Shown: positions 35,783 through 43,959 of the stretch, in pieces
Position numbering within the stretch: the first letter of the stretch is position 1
Layout: each line of letters starts with the position of its first letter
Source of the DNA: an uncultured Clostridia bacterium
Lineage (GTDB): Bacteria; Bacillota; Clostridia; Christensenellales; Borkfalkiaceae
Assembly: GCA_947598205.1 (NCBI GenBank)
Contig: CANQFB010000003.1
Span: 62,001-126,000 of the forward strand
Direction of reading: 5' to 3'
Length of the DNA stretch: 64,000 nt
Notes under the pieces: model-generated
Told to the model about the DNA's origin: nothing
The model's database searches: none
The model's input: only the letters and a program-made list of their open reading frames with translations
Position numbers and translations under genes: made by a program

Positions 35783-36373
35783 TTATTTGCGGCGGCTATA
35801 GATGCAACCGCAGTAATCCTGTCGGTAGAGGCCGTACTCGCGCGAGAGCTCGACGGAGCGCACATAGCCGCCCCGTTTTTTGAAATCGGAGGGAAGGTAG
35901 CAAACGCCCAGCTCCCTCTCGAGAGCGAAGCCGATCTCGTTGATCTTTTCGGCATTCTTGAGGGGAGAAACGGTGAGCGTCGTCCCGAAAAAATCGTAGC
36001 CGCGCGCCTTCGCCTCCTCTGCCGTACGCCGAAGACGGAGCTCGAAGCAACGCGGACACCGCGCCCCGCCCTCCCGTTCGCCCTCATAGCCGCGGGCGAT
36101 CTCGCCGAAGAGTTCGGGGCTATAGTCGCAGTCGAGGAAATCGGCATAGCCCGTTTCGGAGAGAAACCGCACCTCCTCGGCCTTCCGCTTCTCGTACTCC
36201 TCCCGCGAATCGATGTTGGGATTGAAATAGAAGACGGTCACGCGGAAGACGGGGGAGAGCTGTTCGAGGCAATACGAGGAGCAGGGGGCGCAACAACTGT
36301 GAAGGAGGAGGCGCTTTCCCCCCTCCTTTTCCATGATCTCGAGCATGCGGCGATCGAAATTTTCCTTGTTCAT
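35783..36373 (-). CDS. queH: Epoxyqueuosine reductase QueH
   Basis: QueH reduces epoxyqueuosine in tRNA to queuosine; it is the cobalamin-independent alternative to QueG. The 196-residue protein shows the signature LLLHSCCAPCSSYCLEQL near residue 25, then FYFNPNIDS. CPRCFELRLRRTAEEAKARG and YGLYRQDYCGCIYS provide the further Cys pairs for the Fe-S and zinc sites. It overlaps the pdxT stop by 4 bp. Together with tgt and queA in this window it covers the tRNA-bound steps. Confidence 0.95.
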   Translation of the reverse strand: MNKENFDRRMLEIMEKEGGKRLLLHSCCAPCSSYCLEQLSPVFRVTVFYFNPNIDSREEYEKRKAEEVRFLSETGYADFLDCDYSPELFGEIARGYEGEREGGARCPRCFELRLRRTAEEAKARGYDFFGTTLTVSPLKNAEKINEIGFALERELGVCYLPSDFKKRGGYVRSVELSREYGLYRQDYCGCIYSRRK

Positions 36374-36939
36374 TTTATACCACGCACTATATCCAAAAAG
36401 TATTCGTGTACGCGCAGATCGGATGAAAGCTCCGGGTGGAAAGAGACCGCGAGCATGTTCTTCTCCCGCGCGGCGACGATATGCCCGTCCACAGACGCGA
36501 GGGCGACCGCCTCCCCCTCGACGCGCTCGATATAGGGAGCGCGGATGAACACCATCGGGAAGTTCTTGATGGCACCCATGTCCGAGGTCACGCAGAAAGA
36601 CCCAAGTTGTCGCCCGTACGCATTTCGGCGTACGATCGCAGACATGGTACCAAGATAAACGTTCTCATCGTTGACAATTTGCTTCGCGAGAAGGATAAGC
36701 CCCGCACAAGTACCGAACACGGGCATGCCCCCCTCGATCTCGCCGCGAAGAACCTGCGTGAGCGACTGCTCGGCAAGAAGCCGTCCTTGCACCGTCGATT
36801 CCCCGCCGGGGAAAATGAGCGCATCAACACCGCAAAGATCGGAGCGGACGCGCACCTGTTTTGTCTCTATGCCGAGCCGTTCCAAGGCGTGCTGATGTTC
36901 TATAAAAGCGCCCTGAAGCGATAAGATGCCGATCTTCAT
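36370..36939 (-). CDS. pdxT: Pyridoxal 5'-phosphate synthase glutaminase subunit
   Basis: PdxT releases ammonia from glutamine for PdxS. The 189-residue class I amidotransferase has the [12 protein letters not shown] motif, the nucleophile loop [12 protein letters not shown] and the C-terminal [16 protein letters not shown] with the catalytic His-Glu pair. It overlaps pdxS by 4 bp and queH by 4 bp, so the three are one operon. Confidence 0.97.
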   Translation of the reverse strand: MKIGILSLQGAFIEHQHALERLGIETKQVRVRSDLCGVDALIFPGGESTVQGRLLAEQSLTQVLRGEIEGGMPVFGTCAGLILLAKQIVNDENVYLGTMSAIVRRNAYGRQLGSFCVTSDMGAIKNFPMVFIRAPYIERVEGEAVALASVDGHIVAAREKNMLAVSFHPELSSDLRVHEYFLDIVRGIK

Positions 36940-37811
36940 TTTCCGCGTTCCGCCATGAGAAGGGCGATCTCTTGCTCGTTGATGCCGACCATCGCCTCCC
37001 CGAGATCCTCGGAAAGTTCGGCAAGATACTTCGCGTCTCCAAAGTGCGTGACTGCGCGCACGATGGCGCGGGCACGCTTTGCGGGGTCGCCCGATTTGAA
37101 GATGCCGCTCCCGACGAACACGCCCTCGGCGCCGAGCATCATCATGAGGGCGGCGTCCGCCGGGGTCGCGACACCGCCTGCCGCAAAGTTGACGACGGGA
37201 AGTTTTCCGCTCTTTCGCACGGTTTCCAAAAGCTCGACGGGCACTGCCATCTTTTTCGCCTCTTCAAAGAGCTCGTCCTCCCGAAGGGAAGAGATGCGCG
37301 CGATCTCGGCGTTCATGGCGCGCATGTGTCGGACTGCCTGCACAATATCCCCCGTGCCCGGCTCGCCCTTCGTTCTGATCATCGAAGCGCCCTCCGCAAT
37401 GCGGCGGAGCGCCTCCCCGAGATCCCGCGCCCCGCATACGAAGGGAACGGAGAACTTCGTCTTATCGATATGATATTTATCATCGGCGGGAGAGAGCACT
37501 TCGCTCTCATCGATGAAGTCGATGTCGATCGCCTCGAGAATGCGCGCCTCGGCGATATGTCCGATGCGGCACTTCGCCATGACGGGAATGGAAACGGCAT
37601 TCTGAATTCCCTTGATCATGGCGGGATCGGACATGCGGGCGACCCCGCCCGCCGCGCGGATATCGGCGGGAATACGCTCGAGCGCCATCACGGCGCAGGC
37701 CCCCGCCTCCTCTGCGATCTTCGCCTGCTCGGGCGTGGTGACGTCCATGATCACGCCGCCCTTGAGCATCTGCGCGAGATTTTTGTTCAGTTCATAGCGT
37801 TCGCTCTGCAT
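36936..37811 (-). CDS. pdxS: Pyridoxal 5'-phosphate synthase lyase subunit
   Basis: PdxS builds PLP from ribose-5-phosphate, glyceraldehyde-3-phosphate and ammonia. The 291 residues are the usual length and include the N-terminal [40 protein letters not shown], the two catalytic lysines in AKCRIGH and [14 protein letters not shown] regions, and [26 protein letters not shown] precedes the ATG. A 24-bp palindrome lies 17-40 bp upstream of the start, where it would overlap the promoter. Confidence 0.98.
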   Translation of the reverse strand: MQSERYELNKNLAQMLKGGVIMDVTTPEQAKIAEEAGACAVMALERIPADIRAAGGVARMSDPAMIKGIQNAVSIPVMAKCRIGHIAEARILEAIDIDFIDESEVLSPADDKYHIDKTKFSVPFVCGARDLGEALRRIAEGASMIRTKGEPGTGDIVQAVRHMRAMNAEIARISSLREDELFEEAKKMAVPVELLETVRKSGKLPVVNFAAGGVATPADAALMMMLGAEGVFVGSGIFKSGDPAKRARAIVRAVTHFGDAKYLAELSEDLGEAMVGINEQEIALLMAERGK

Positions 37812-37827
37812 AAAAGCCTCCGTTTTT

Positions 37828-37851
37828 TAATTTCGATAAATGTCGAAATAA
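37828..37851. promoter_or_regulatory. Palindromic operator upstream of pdxS
   Basis: TAATTTCGA-taaatg-TCGAAATAA. On the minus strand it reads TTATTTCGACATTTATCGAA, matching the asparaginase site. It lies directly before the SD and follows a TTGACT that could be the -35. Confidence 0.75.
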
Positions 37852-37933
37852 GTCAAATTTTTGAAAATTATCGCGAAAAAAGCAAAATTATCCAGATTTT
37901 TAATCGGGACACTGCCTTTGGAGGACGGCGTTT

Positions 37934-38689
37934 TTATTCGCCGTCGCCGTCGCCGTCGCCCTCGTCTTCTTCGTCGTAGAGGCGGCAGAATTCGTCGAAG
38001 AGCTCGTCGAGAAGGCCCTCGTCTTCGATCGCCTCGAGATTCTCGTCTTCCTCGCTTCCCGTAATATGGAAGATGGCGACGTCCTCGCCCTCGTTGTCTT
38101 CCTCGCTCTCTTGGGCGGGCTCGGCGGGGGTCATTGCGCAGTACCACTCGTTCTGATACTCAAACGTCATGAGATGCTCGTAGCGGTATGTCTTGCCCTC
38201 TTCGTCGACAAGTTCGACGATGTTATCCTCTTCCTCGTAGTTGTTCGTTTCCTCTTTCATGATCTCACTCCTTTTTTGCAATAGATAATTATCGAGAATG
38301 TAGGCCGCCGCATGGGAATCGATGCGCTTCTTCTTTTTATCGCGCTTCGCCGAAACCCCGAGGGCGGCAAGGTCGCCTCTAGCGGCGCGCGTCGAATAGC
38401 GCTCGTCCTCCAGCACGACGGGGAGAGCCGACTGCTTCGCAAGCGCCTCGGCAAAGCGGCGCGTCTTTTTGGACTGTTCGCTCTCCGAGCCGTCTTCATG
38501 GAGGGGAAGGCCGCAGATGATGCGGCTTGCGCCGTGCGAGCGCGCGATGGACGCGACGGCCTCGACGTCGGCCGAAAAATTTCCCGTGCGGAAGTAGGTA
38601 TCCGAGGGAATGGCGTACTCCCCGAAGGGATCGGAAAAGGCGACGCCGATGCGCTTGTCCCCGATATCGAAAGCGGCATAGATCTCCAT
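37934..38689 (-). CDS. ruvX: RuvX/YqgF resolvase in frame with a DUF1292 (YrzB-like) domain
   Basis: RuvX (YqgF) is an RNase H-fold nuclease implicated in Holliday junctions and pre-16S rRNA end processing. From MEIYAAFDIGDKRIGVAFSD (start 38689) it has the catalytic Asp, then IICGLPLHEDGS and SHAAAYILDNYLLQ. These first 143 residues are a full RuvX. With no stop codon the frame runs on into a 108-residue acidic DUF1292 protein beginning MKEETNNYEEEDNIVEL, which ends in a DGDGDGE microsatellite. An AAGGAGT and ATG at the junction suggest the second part can also be made alone. Usually these are two genes. Confidence 0.88.
   Translation of the reverse strand: MEIYAAFDIGDKRIGVAFSDPFGEYAIPSDTYFRTGNFSADVEAVASIARSHGASRIICGLPLHEDGSESEQSKKTRRFAEALAKQSALPVVLEDERYSTRAARGDLAALGVSAKRDKKKKRIDSHAAAYILDNYLLQKRSEIMKEETNNYEEEDNIVELVDEEGKTYRYEHLMTFEYQNEWYCAMTPAEPAQESEEDNEGEDVAIFHITGSEEDENLEAIEDEGLLDELFDEFCRLYDEEDEGDGDGDGE
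38258..38273 (-). promoter_or_regulatory. Internal ribosome site and ATG inside ruvX-DUF1292 frame
   Basis: On the minus strand AAGGAGT (38273-38267) stands 6 nt before an ATG (38260-38258), in frame with both halves. It is spaced like a normal start for a free DUF1292 protein of 108 residues. Confidence 0.75.
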
Positions 38690-38788
38690 GCCAAGAGTAT
38701 AACACAGCGCGATAAAAAAGGCAAGCGAAAATAGAAAAGGCGGCGCACGGCTATTACCCATGCACCGCCTCGCCTCTTTCTTGCTAAC

Positions 38789-41353
38789 TTATATATTCAG
38801 CAATGCGACCGTGGCACCTACCTCTTCAAGCATATTTCGCAGTGTTTTCGCCTCCGCTTCAGACTCGGCGCCCCAAAGATTCGTGCCAAGTGAAGCATCG
38901 ACATCTTCTGCCGCCTCTGAAAGGTTCCTCTGGGAGAATTTTGCAAATGCCTGGATGACATCCAATTTTTTCTCTCCGCAATCCACAAGGATAACAATGT
39001 AAAATCGGCGATCCCCTTCATTGCACTCGAACGGGATCCCTTCACGCTTCAACAACGCGGTCATGACTTCGGACGCCGCAAAAGAGGACATACCAAAGTT
39101 TTCATAATCGCGATCGCTACTATTCTCCCACCTGATCCCTGCCGCATAGAGCCGGAACGTCGGGACCTTCTTTCCATATTTTGTTATCGCTTGCGCGATC
39201 GAATAGTGGGGGCCCTGTTCGTATTCCCTGCCAAAGAGTTCATCATATTGCGTCGGGATATACTTCCATATGGCCTCGTGTTGCACCTGCACCGTCTTCA
39301 TTTCATTGATGACGGTCAGAACGCGTTCCAGATCTCCTCCGTCGATGATCGCCTGTGCGCAATTCAAAAACTCCAAAGACCGCTTTGTGTGCAGAAAGTA
39401 TGCTTCAAGTTTCCTTCTCTTTCGCAATGCCTTTTGCAGAGGTCTTTGAAGAGGCAGGAATTTTTTGATCATCTCTGTTTCTCGTTCCCTCATGGCGGCC
39501 GCCGTAGCGGCGGACTCGGAAAAGCTCAAGGCAACGTTATACTCCAAATCAAGCGCCGCCACGGTCTCCCCGGAGATCTTGTGCGTTTCGGCAAAAGACT
39601 GCAGGAAAGCATCAAACCTGTCGCGTCTCTTTTTCTCCTTTCTTGTGACCAAGTTGACAAAAGTTCCCAGGAAAAAATATGCCGCAACGCCGATGATGAC
39701 CGCAACGATCTTCGACCAGATCCCCTTCAGGGGCAAATACGGACTTAAGAAGAAGAACGATGCGCCCGCCATGATCAAGAATACGAGTACTTTGAGGAGC
39801 ACCACCCAAACTTTGGCCTTGCCCTTTTGTTGCTTTTGATAGGCAGTCATCTCATAAAAGAAGTCTACCTTTGCGGACACATAATTTTCAAATTCCGCCT
39901 TAGCTTCGAGAATTTGCTCTGTGACGGACTGCTCCTCGCGCTCTGCATCTTCGAATTGCTGTTTGGCGTCCTGCGATGTCCTTTGGAGCTCTTCAATGAC
40001 GCTCTCTTTGCGCGTTGTCATCCATTCTTGAAACTTCTCGATCTCGCCGTCTGTCTCCTCCGATCTGTATTCCAATGCCCTGGAATAGTTTTGATCGTTC
40101 GCCAAGCCCGTCAATTCTTCGATGAGCGCATCCTCCGTATCCGCCTTACGGGTCTGAAATACTTGAGGATCCAACTTTTTCGCGGATAGGAAGAGTCCCC
40201 ACCACGCCTCACCGTTCTCGGGCGAGAGGTCAAGCACGCGAATATAGTATTCCTGCGCGCCTTCGAAATTCCGCGCTACCAGCTCCTGCCGGGCACGTTT
40301 CAAAAGACTGTTCTCGGTGGGACCGTTCCCCGCAACGGGGACGTTCATCTGCTGAATGTTTTTGAGCTTGTCTTCAAGATTTTTTTGCGCCTTTTTTTGT
40401 TCCTCGATCTGCCGTAAGATCGCCTCTTCTTCCCGACTCTTCGTGCTTTTTCCGAGTTTTCGCTCGATCGCATCCGCAATGCCGACTTCATAGCCGCCCG
40501 CTGAATGACGACGCAGGTCCACCCCTTGTGCACGCAAAAACATGGGCAGATCGCAGACATGCCCCCCGTCGAACACGGCGCACGATACACCGCTCAGCCG
40601 TTCCGCCTGCATCCTCTCTTCGAAACGCGACCACTCGTTTTTCACCCAAGGCGCCCGGATATACTCTTCCTGCGTCGCCACAAGAATAAAGAATTTGCAA
40701 CTGTAAAGTGCGCGGAAGATAATGGGCTCGTAGTCGGAAAACAGCATATTGCTCAGCGTTACGTCCGAGAAAAAAACCTTGAAACCGCGCTTTGTCAGCT
40801 CGTCATAGATGTTTCGCGCGATCTGTGCATCCTGCGTCGGCTGTCCGTTGGAATCTGTGGATTTGAAGGAAATAAAGATATCGAAATCTTCCGCTTCCTG
40901 TGTGCGCTTCAAGATGTTCTTATGGAGAACGTCGAGTTGGATCGCGCGCGCCGAATATTCCGCTCTTTGCGTTTCGGAAGCATTTTCCAAAGCACGCAGA
41001 TATGTTTTGTTTTCCAAAATATTTGTCTTGGAGAGGCGGTGGCATGTCGGAATATACCGCCCCGTGCGCGGATCCTTGACGTATTCGATCCCGTATTCGC
41101 TCAGCAAAAGCCCCCAGAGCGCTTCCGCATCGTCGGGGTTTTCCTTCAGGATGAGTTTGTATTCAAGGATCGCATCCGCGAATCTGCTCTGCGCGCGCAT
41201 CTCATTCGCGCGGTTGAGCGCCTGTGTGAGCGCATCGCTTTTGGGCTCGCGGTAGATGACCTCATTCCCGCAATAGGGACAGCGGGCATGAAGAGGATCC
41301 ACGAGCCGCATCGGCGCGCCGCAACAGGCACAGGTGAGCTGTAATGCTTGCAT
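38789..41353 (-). CDS. Zinc-ribbon/TPR/TIR membrane protein with L7/L12-like C-terminus
   Basis: An 854-residue multidomain protein. Residues 8-28 hold a zinc ribbon (C8xxC11...C25xxC28). 45-90 is TPR-like (ANEMRAQSRFADAILEYKLI). 156-300 is a TIR domain: FDIFISFKST, FKVFFSDVTL, and APWVKNEW with Glu240 where catalytic NADase TIRs have their Glu. 305-335 is coiled coil, 350-395 a second TPR-like unit, 440-510 charged helices. 515-535 and 546-568 are membrane helices. 782-854 aligns with the ribosomal L7/L12 C-terminal domain. It is the last gene of a three-gene operon with an SPFH protein. The likely role is membrane-linked sensing or defence; no characterised equivalent is known to me. Confidence 0.85.
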   Translation of the reverse strand: MQALQLTCACCGAPMRLVDPLHARCPYCGNEVIYREPKSDALTQALNRANEMRAQSRFADAILEYKLILKENPDDAEALWGLLLSEYGIEYVKDPRTGRYIPTCHRLSKTNILENKTYLRALENASETQRAEYSARAIQLDVLHKNILKRTQEAEDFDIFISFKSTDSNGQPTQDAQIARNIYDELTKRGFKVFFSDVTLSNMLFSDYEPIIFRALYSCKFFILVATQEEYIRAPWVKNEWSRFEERMQAERLSGVSCAVFDGGHVCDLPMFLRAQGVDLRRHSAGGYEVGIADAIERKLGKSTKSREEEAILRQIEEQKKAQKNLEDKLKNIQQMNVPVAGNGPTENSLLKRARQELVARNFEGAQEYYIRVLDLSPENGEAWWGLFLSAKKLDPQVFQTRKADTEDALIEELTGLANDQNYSRALEYRSEETDGEIEKFQEWMTTRKESVIEELQRTSQDAKQQFEDAEREEQSVTEQILEAKAEFENYVSAKVDFFYEMTAYQKQQKGKAKVWVVLLKVLVFLIMAGASFFFLSPYLPLKGIWSKIVAVIIGVAAYFFLGTFVNLVTRKEKKRRDRFDAFLQSFAETHKISGETVAALDLEYNVALSFSESAATAAAMRERETEMIKKFLPLQRPLQKALRKRRKLEAYFLHTKRSLEFLNCAQAIIDGGDLERVLTVINEMKTVQVQHEAIWKYIPTQYDELFGREYEQGPHYSIAQAITKYGKKVPTFRLYAAGIRWENSSDRDYENFGMSSFAASEVMTALLKREGIPFECNEGDRRFYIVILVDCGEKKLDVIQAFAKFSQRNLSEAAEDVDASLGTNLWGAESEAEAKTLRNMLEEVGATVALLNI

Positions 41354-41377
41354 TGTTTTCTCCTTGTTTGTTTCTTC

Positions 41378-41785
41378 CTATGCCGTATAGAGCTCGCGTT
41401 CGGCAAGAGCGGTACGGATCCCCTCCGTTCCCGAAAGCGGCTTTCCCGCCGAGAGCTCCTCTTTGATGCCGTTCAGGGCGGAAAGGATCTGCTCATCGAT
41501 CTTTTTCACCTCTTCGCTCGTCGAAGGCGTGAGATACTTGATCTTGTCCTGCAATGCCTTCAGTTCTTCGATCTCGTTCGGCACATGCGTGAGCGCAAGA
41601 AGCACGCCCACCGTTCTCTCGTTTAGGAAGATGCGTTCCCTGCTTTCGAGAATGCGTTCATCGCGATCGGAATTTGCTCCGACTTTCCGCTTCTTTTTCA
41701 GCAAGATGAAAATGACGGACGCCGAAACGGCAAGCAGCAATACCACTGCCGACACTACGATCAAAGCGATCGCCGTTTTATCCAT
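41378..41785 (-). CDS. Small single-pass membrane protein of the TIR-SPFH operon
   Basis: A 135-residue protein with an N-terminal membrane helix (about 6-29) followed by KKKRK, so the rest is cytoplasmic. The soluble part is helical and coiled-coil-like (RILESRERIFLNERTVGVLL, then VPNEIEELKALQDKIKYLTP). No family was recognised. GGAGAGGAGG precedes the start. It lies 27 bp after the SPFH gene and 24 bp before the TIR gene, so it is probably a physical link or partner between the two. Confidence 0.75.
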   Translation of the reverse strand: MDKTAIALIVVSAVVLLLAVSASVIFILLKKKRKVGANSDRDERILESRERIFLNERTVGVLLALTHVPNEIEELKALQDKIKYLTPSTSEEVKKIDEQILSALNGIKEELSAGKPLSGTEGIRTALAERELYTA

Positions 41786-41812
41786 TGTATATACCTCCTC
41801 TCCTTTTCTCGG

Positions 41813-42829
41813 TCAAAGTTTTGTTCCGCATTCGGGACAGAATTTCGTCCCCGCTTGGAGCTCGATCCCGCATTTGGGACAGACGCGCTTTTGCGGAGCC
41901 AATTCAAAGCCGCAGTTGACGCAGAATCTACTGCCGGGTTTGTAGCTCTCTCCGCAGTTGGGGCAATACTTTCCGCCCGCCCCGGTGCGCCAGCCGATCT
42001 TTTCGCTGACTTCAAGCTCCTTGTTGCGTCGGGCGGCTTCTACATCTAATTTGTATTTTTCCCGCTCCCACTCGCGGCGTGCGATGCGCTCTTCATCTTC
42101 AATGCGCTCCGCCCGTGCCTTATCTGCCTGGATCTCGCGGCGCCGGCGCTCTTCCTCCGCTTTCTTCTCCTCGGCGGCATTTTTATGGATATTCTGAATG
42201 CGTTCTATGTCCTGCTCATCGACGAGAACGGACAAGAGCGTAAAACTGCACAGCTTCAATCCATAGTCCCGAAGAAGCATTTCCTCGAGCAACGGTGCGA
42301 TTTCCTGCGAAACAAGATCTTTTCTGATATTGTCATAGGTCATGGCATGCGTATCCATGGAACGCGCAAGCGTGGACTCAACGACGGAGAGAATGCGTCC
42401 GCGAAGACGTTCCGAAAGATCGTCCAACGTATAATTTTTATCCGCGGCGATGAGTTCAAGATAAACTTTCCGCGGCTCGCCGATTGCGATTTCGAGTTCC
42501 CCGAAGGCGCGCAACGAGAAGCTCTCCCCCGTAGCCTTATCCAAAAAACGGAAGGGCGCAGAAGTCCCCCAAAGCATCTTTAACTTCGCGGTACGCGACA
42601 TCCATATGACCTCAACGCGGACATGGGTGGGCTTTTTTCCGTCTCTTATTTCAAAAATGGGGTGAGGCCCGCCCGAAAGCGTATCCATCATCCGGCCGTC
42701 TTTGATTAGAATCGCCGTATGAGTATCTGGCACAATGACTTTTGCATCCCTTTCAAGATCCGTCACATTAACTCGTTCAAAGAGCAACCTGTTTTCACCT
42801 TCATAGATAATATTTTGAGACCTACCCAT
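41813..42829 (-). CDS. SPFH/band 7 domain protein with two C-terminal zinc ribbons
   Basis: The 338-residue protein starts at 42829 after TAGGAGG. Residues about 10-200 form an SPFH (stomatin/prohibitin) domain, with TAILIKDGRMMDTLSGGPHP and later ERLRGRILSVVESTLARSMD, then LLRDYGLKLCSFTLLSVLVD. A long charged helix (about 215-285, EEKKAEEERRRREIQADKAR) follows, and then two zinc ribbons with eight Cys (YCPNCGESYKPGSRFCVNCG and VCPKCG...FCPECG). It resembles the SPFH-zinc-ribbon 'virion core protein' type found in many Bacillota. There is no membrane helix, so it probably assembles as a ring on the membrane together with the small membrane protein. It heads the TIR operon. Confidence 0.88.
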   Translation of the reverse strand: MGRSQNIIYEGENRLLFERVNVTDLERDAKVIVPDTHTAILIKDGRMMDTLSGGPHPIFEIRDGKKPTHVRVEVIWMSRTAKLKMLWGTSAPFRFLDKATGESFSLRAFGELEIAIGEPRKVYLELIAADKNYTLDDLSERLRGRILSVVESTLARSMDTHAMTYDNIRKDLVSQEIAPLLEEMLLRDYGLKLCSFTLLSVLVDEQDIERIQNIHKNAAEEKKAEEERRRREIQADKARAERIEDEERIARREWEREKYKLDVEAARRNKELEVSEKIGWRTGAGGKYCPNCGESYKPGSRFCVNCGFELAPQKRVCPKCGIELQAGTKFCPECGTKL

Positions 42830-42856
42830 AGTTCCTCCTATGAAAAAACTACAATA

Positions 42857-42910
42857 ATTATACAGACAAAAAAAATTTGTGTCAACAATTTTACAAAAAT
42901 TTTGTCTATA
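42857..42910 (-). promoter_or_regulatory. Consensus promoter and inverted repeat upstream of TIR-SPFH operon
   Basis: On the minus strand TTGACA (42885-42880), a 17-bp T-rich spacer and TATAAT (42862-42857), both hexamers perfect. Arms TACAGACAAAA (42861-42871) and TTTTGTCTATA (42900-42910) form an inverted repeat around the -35, so a regulator could bind here. Confidence 0.8.
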
Positions 42911-43036
42911 CTTTTTATGCATGAGGGCGGCATTTTTAAAAAATCTGAAAGAACTGCGAACCATCGCGCATTTGAAACAAATGTGAACTAATTTTTACTT
43001 AAAAAGGCGCAGGGGCAATGCCCGTGCGCCTTTTTT

Positions 43037-43240
43037 TTACTTCTTTTTGGCAGTCTTTTTCTCTTCGCCGCCCTCGCCGCCATCCATGGCCTTGAGGCGT
43101 TCGTCCATCATTTCGTTGACCTTATCCATGATCTCCGCCTGACTTTTCTTGACGAGGGAACGCGCCTTGTAGCTGTTGGCAACGAGGAGCGCTCCGCCCA
43201 CCATGCCGAGAGCGACACCGAGGCAAAATAACTTTTCCAT
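43037..43240 (-). CDS. Small membrane-anchored protein
   Basis: The longer frame upstream is unsupported; GGAGG stands 5 nt before the ATG at 43240, giving 67 residues. One membrane helix (about 3-22, LFCLGVALGMVGGALLVANS) is followed by a basic helical stretch (YKARSLVKKSQAEIMDKVNE) and a Gly/Glu/Lys tail. It resembles the YtxH style of small membrane proteins, but no family is certain. The 43241-43331 gap before it contains one copy of GCAGACATGG. Confidence 0.65.
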   Translation of the reverse strand: MEKLFCLGVALGMVGGALLVANSYKARSLVKKSQAEIMDKVNEMMDERLKAMDGGEGGEEKKTAKKK

Positions 43241-43331
43241 ACCGTCCTCCATACCCGCAGTTTGTGAAAAAACATAGGGTATATTCGCAGACATGGTATG
43301 GGGATTTTTGGTAAAGGCCAAATAATCGGCC

Positions 43332-43901
43332 TTATTTTGCCCCGTTTTTGCGAAGCCGTTCGATCTCGGCGCGAAGCCGCTCGTTTTCGCTCCGAAGATC
43401 GGCCGCAATGCGTGCGTAGAGGGCGTCGATCTCCCGTTCGAGACGCTTTTGCAGAAAGGCATTTGCGGGCATGCCTGCCTCGCGCGCCGCCTGCTCCACT
43501 TTTTCGGGCTCTTTCTTCAAGAGGTTGCGGTACTTGTTCTGCATGCGGAGCATCAGCTTTTCGTCGCCGCCCGAAGCCTCCATGATCGATCTGCGCACGG
43601 AGTAGCCCTTGCGCCTGCCCTCCAGAACTTTTCCGAGAAGCTCGCGCGTCTCCTCGTCGGAAAAGGGCTTGATCGAGCTCGCCGAGAGGTTTTTCCCCTC
43701 GAGGATCTTCTTGACGCGCGTATCGTCTTGCTTCTTCAGAAGGGCATAGTAGTAGTTGCGCACGCTCCCCTTGGCGCGGCTGTGCTCTTTGCCGTAGGTC
43801 TCAAAGAGATAGGAGAGCGTCTTGCCCGCATTTTTCCCGGTGTAGATATACTCGATGAGGCCCGTGGCCTCCTCTTCCGTGTAGCCGTTGATCTTATTCA
43901 T
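43332..43901 (-). CDS. Uncharacterised helical protein with C-terminal coiled coil
   Basis: The start at 43901 (MNKINGYTEEEATGLIEYIY) follows GAGGTGG, giving 189 residues. The N-terminal 60 residues (AGKTLSYLFETYGKEHSRAK, then GSVRNYYYALLKK) look like a helix-turn-helix or Myb-like DNA-binding unit. The middle has RRSIMEASGGDEKLMLRMQN, a second similar helical pair. The last 40 residues form a coiled coil (SENERLRAEIERLRKN). The arrangement recalls RsfA-type prespore regulators, but this is a resemblance, not an identification. Confidence 0.6.
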   Translation of the reverse strand: MNKINGYTEEEATGLIEYIYTGKNAGKTLSYLFETYGKEHSRAKGSVRNYYYALLKKQDDTRVKKILEGKNLSASSIKPFSDEETRELLGKVLEGRRKGYSVRRSIMEASGGDEKLMLRMQNKYRNLLKKEPEKVEQAAREAGMPANAFLQKRLEREIDALYARIAADLRSENERLRAEIERLRKNGAK

Positions 43902-43959
43902 GAACCACCTCGCAGAAATTCTTGACATAATTTTGTCGCATTATACATTTCATATAGAG

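Noticed and set aside
37812..37933. Riboswitch upstream of pdxS
   Set aside because: The gap is short and the palindrome lies within 40 bp of the start, which fits a protein operator, not an aptamer.
43241..43462. Extended N-terminus of the small membrane protein
   Set aside because: It overlaps the neighbouring gene, and GGAGG stands before the internal ATG at 43240.
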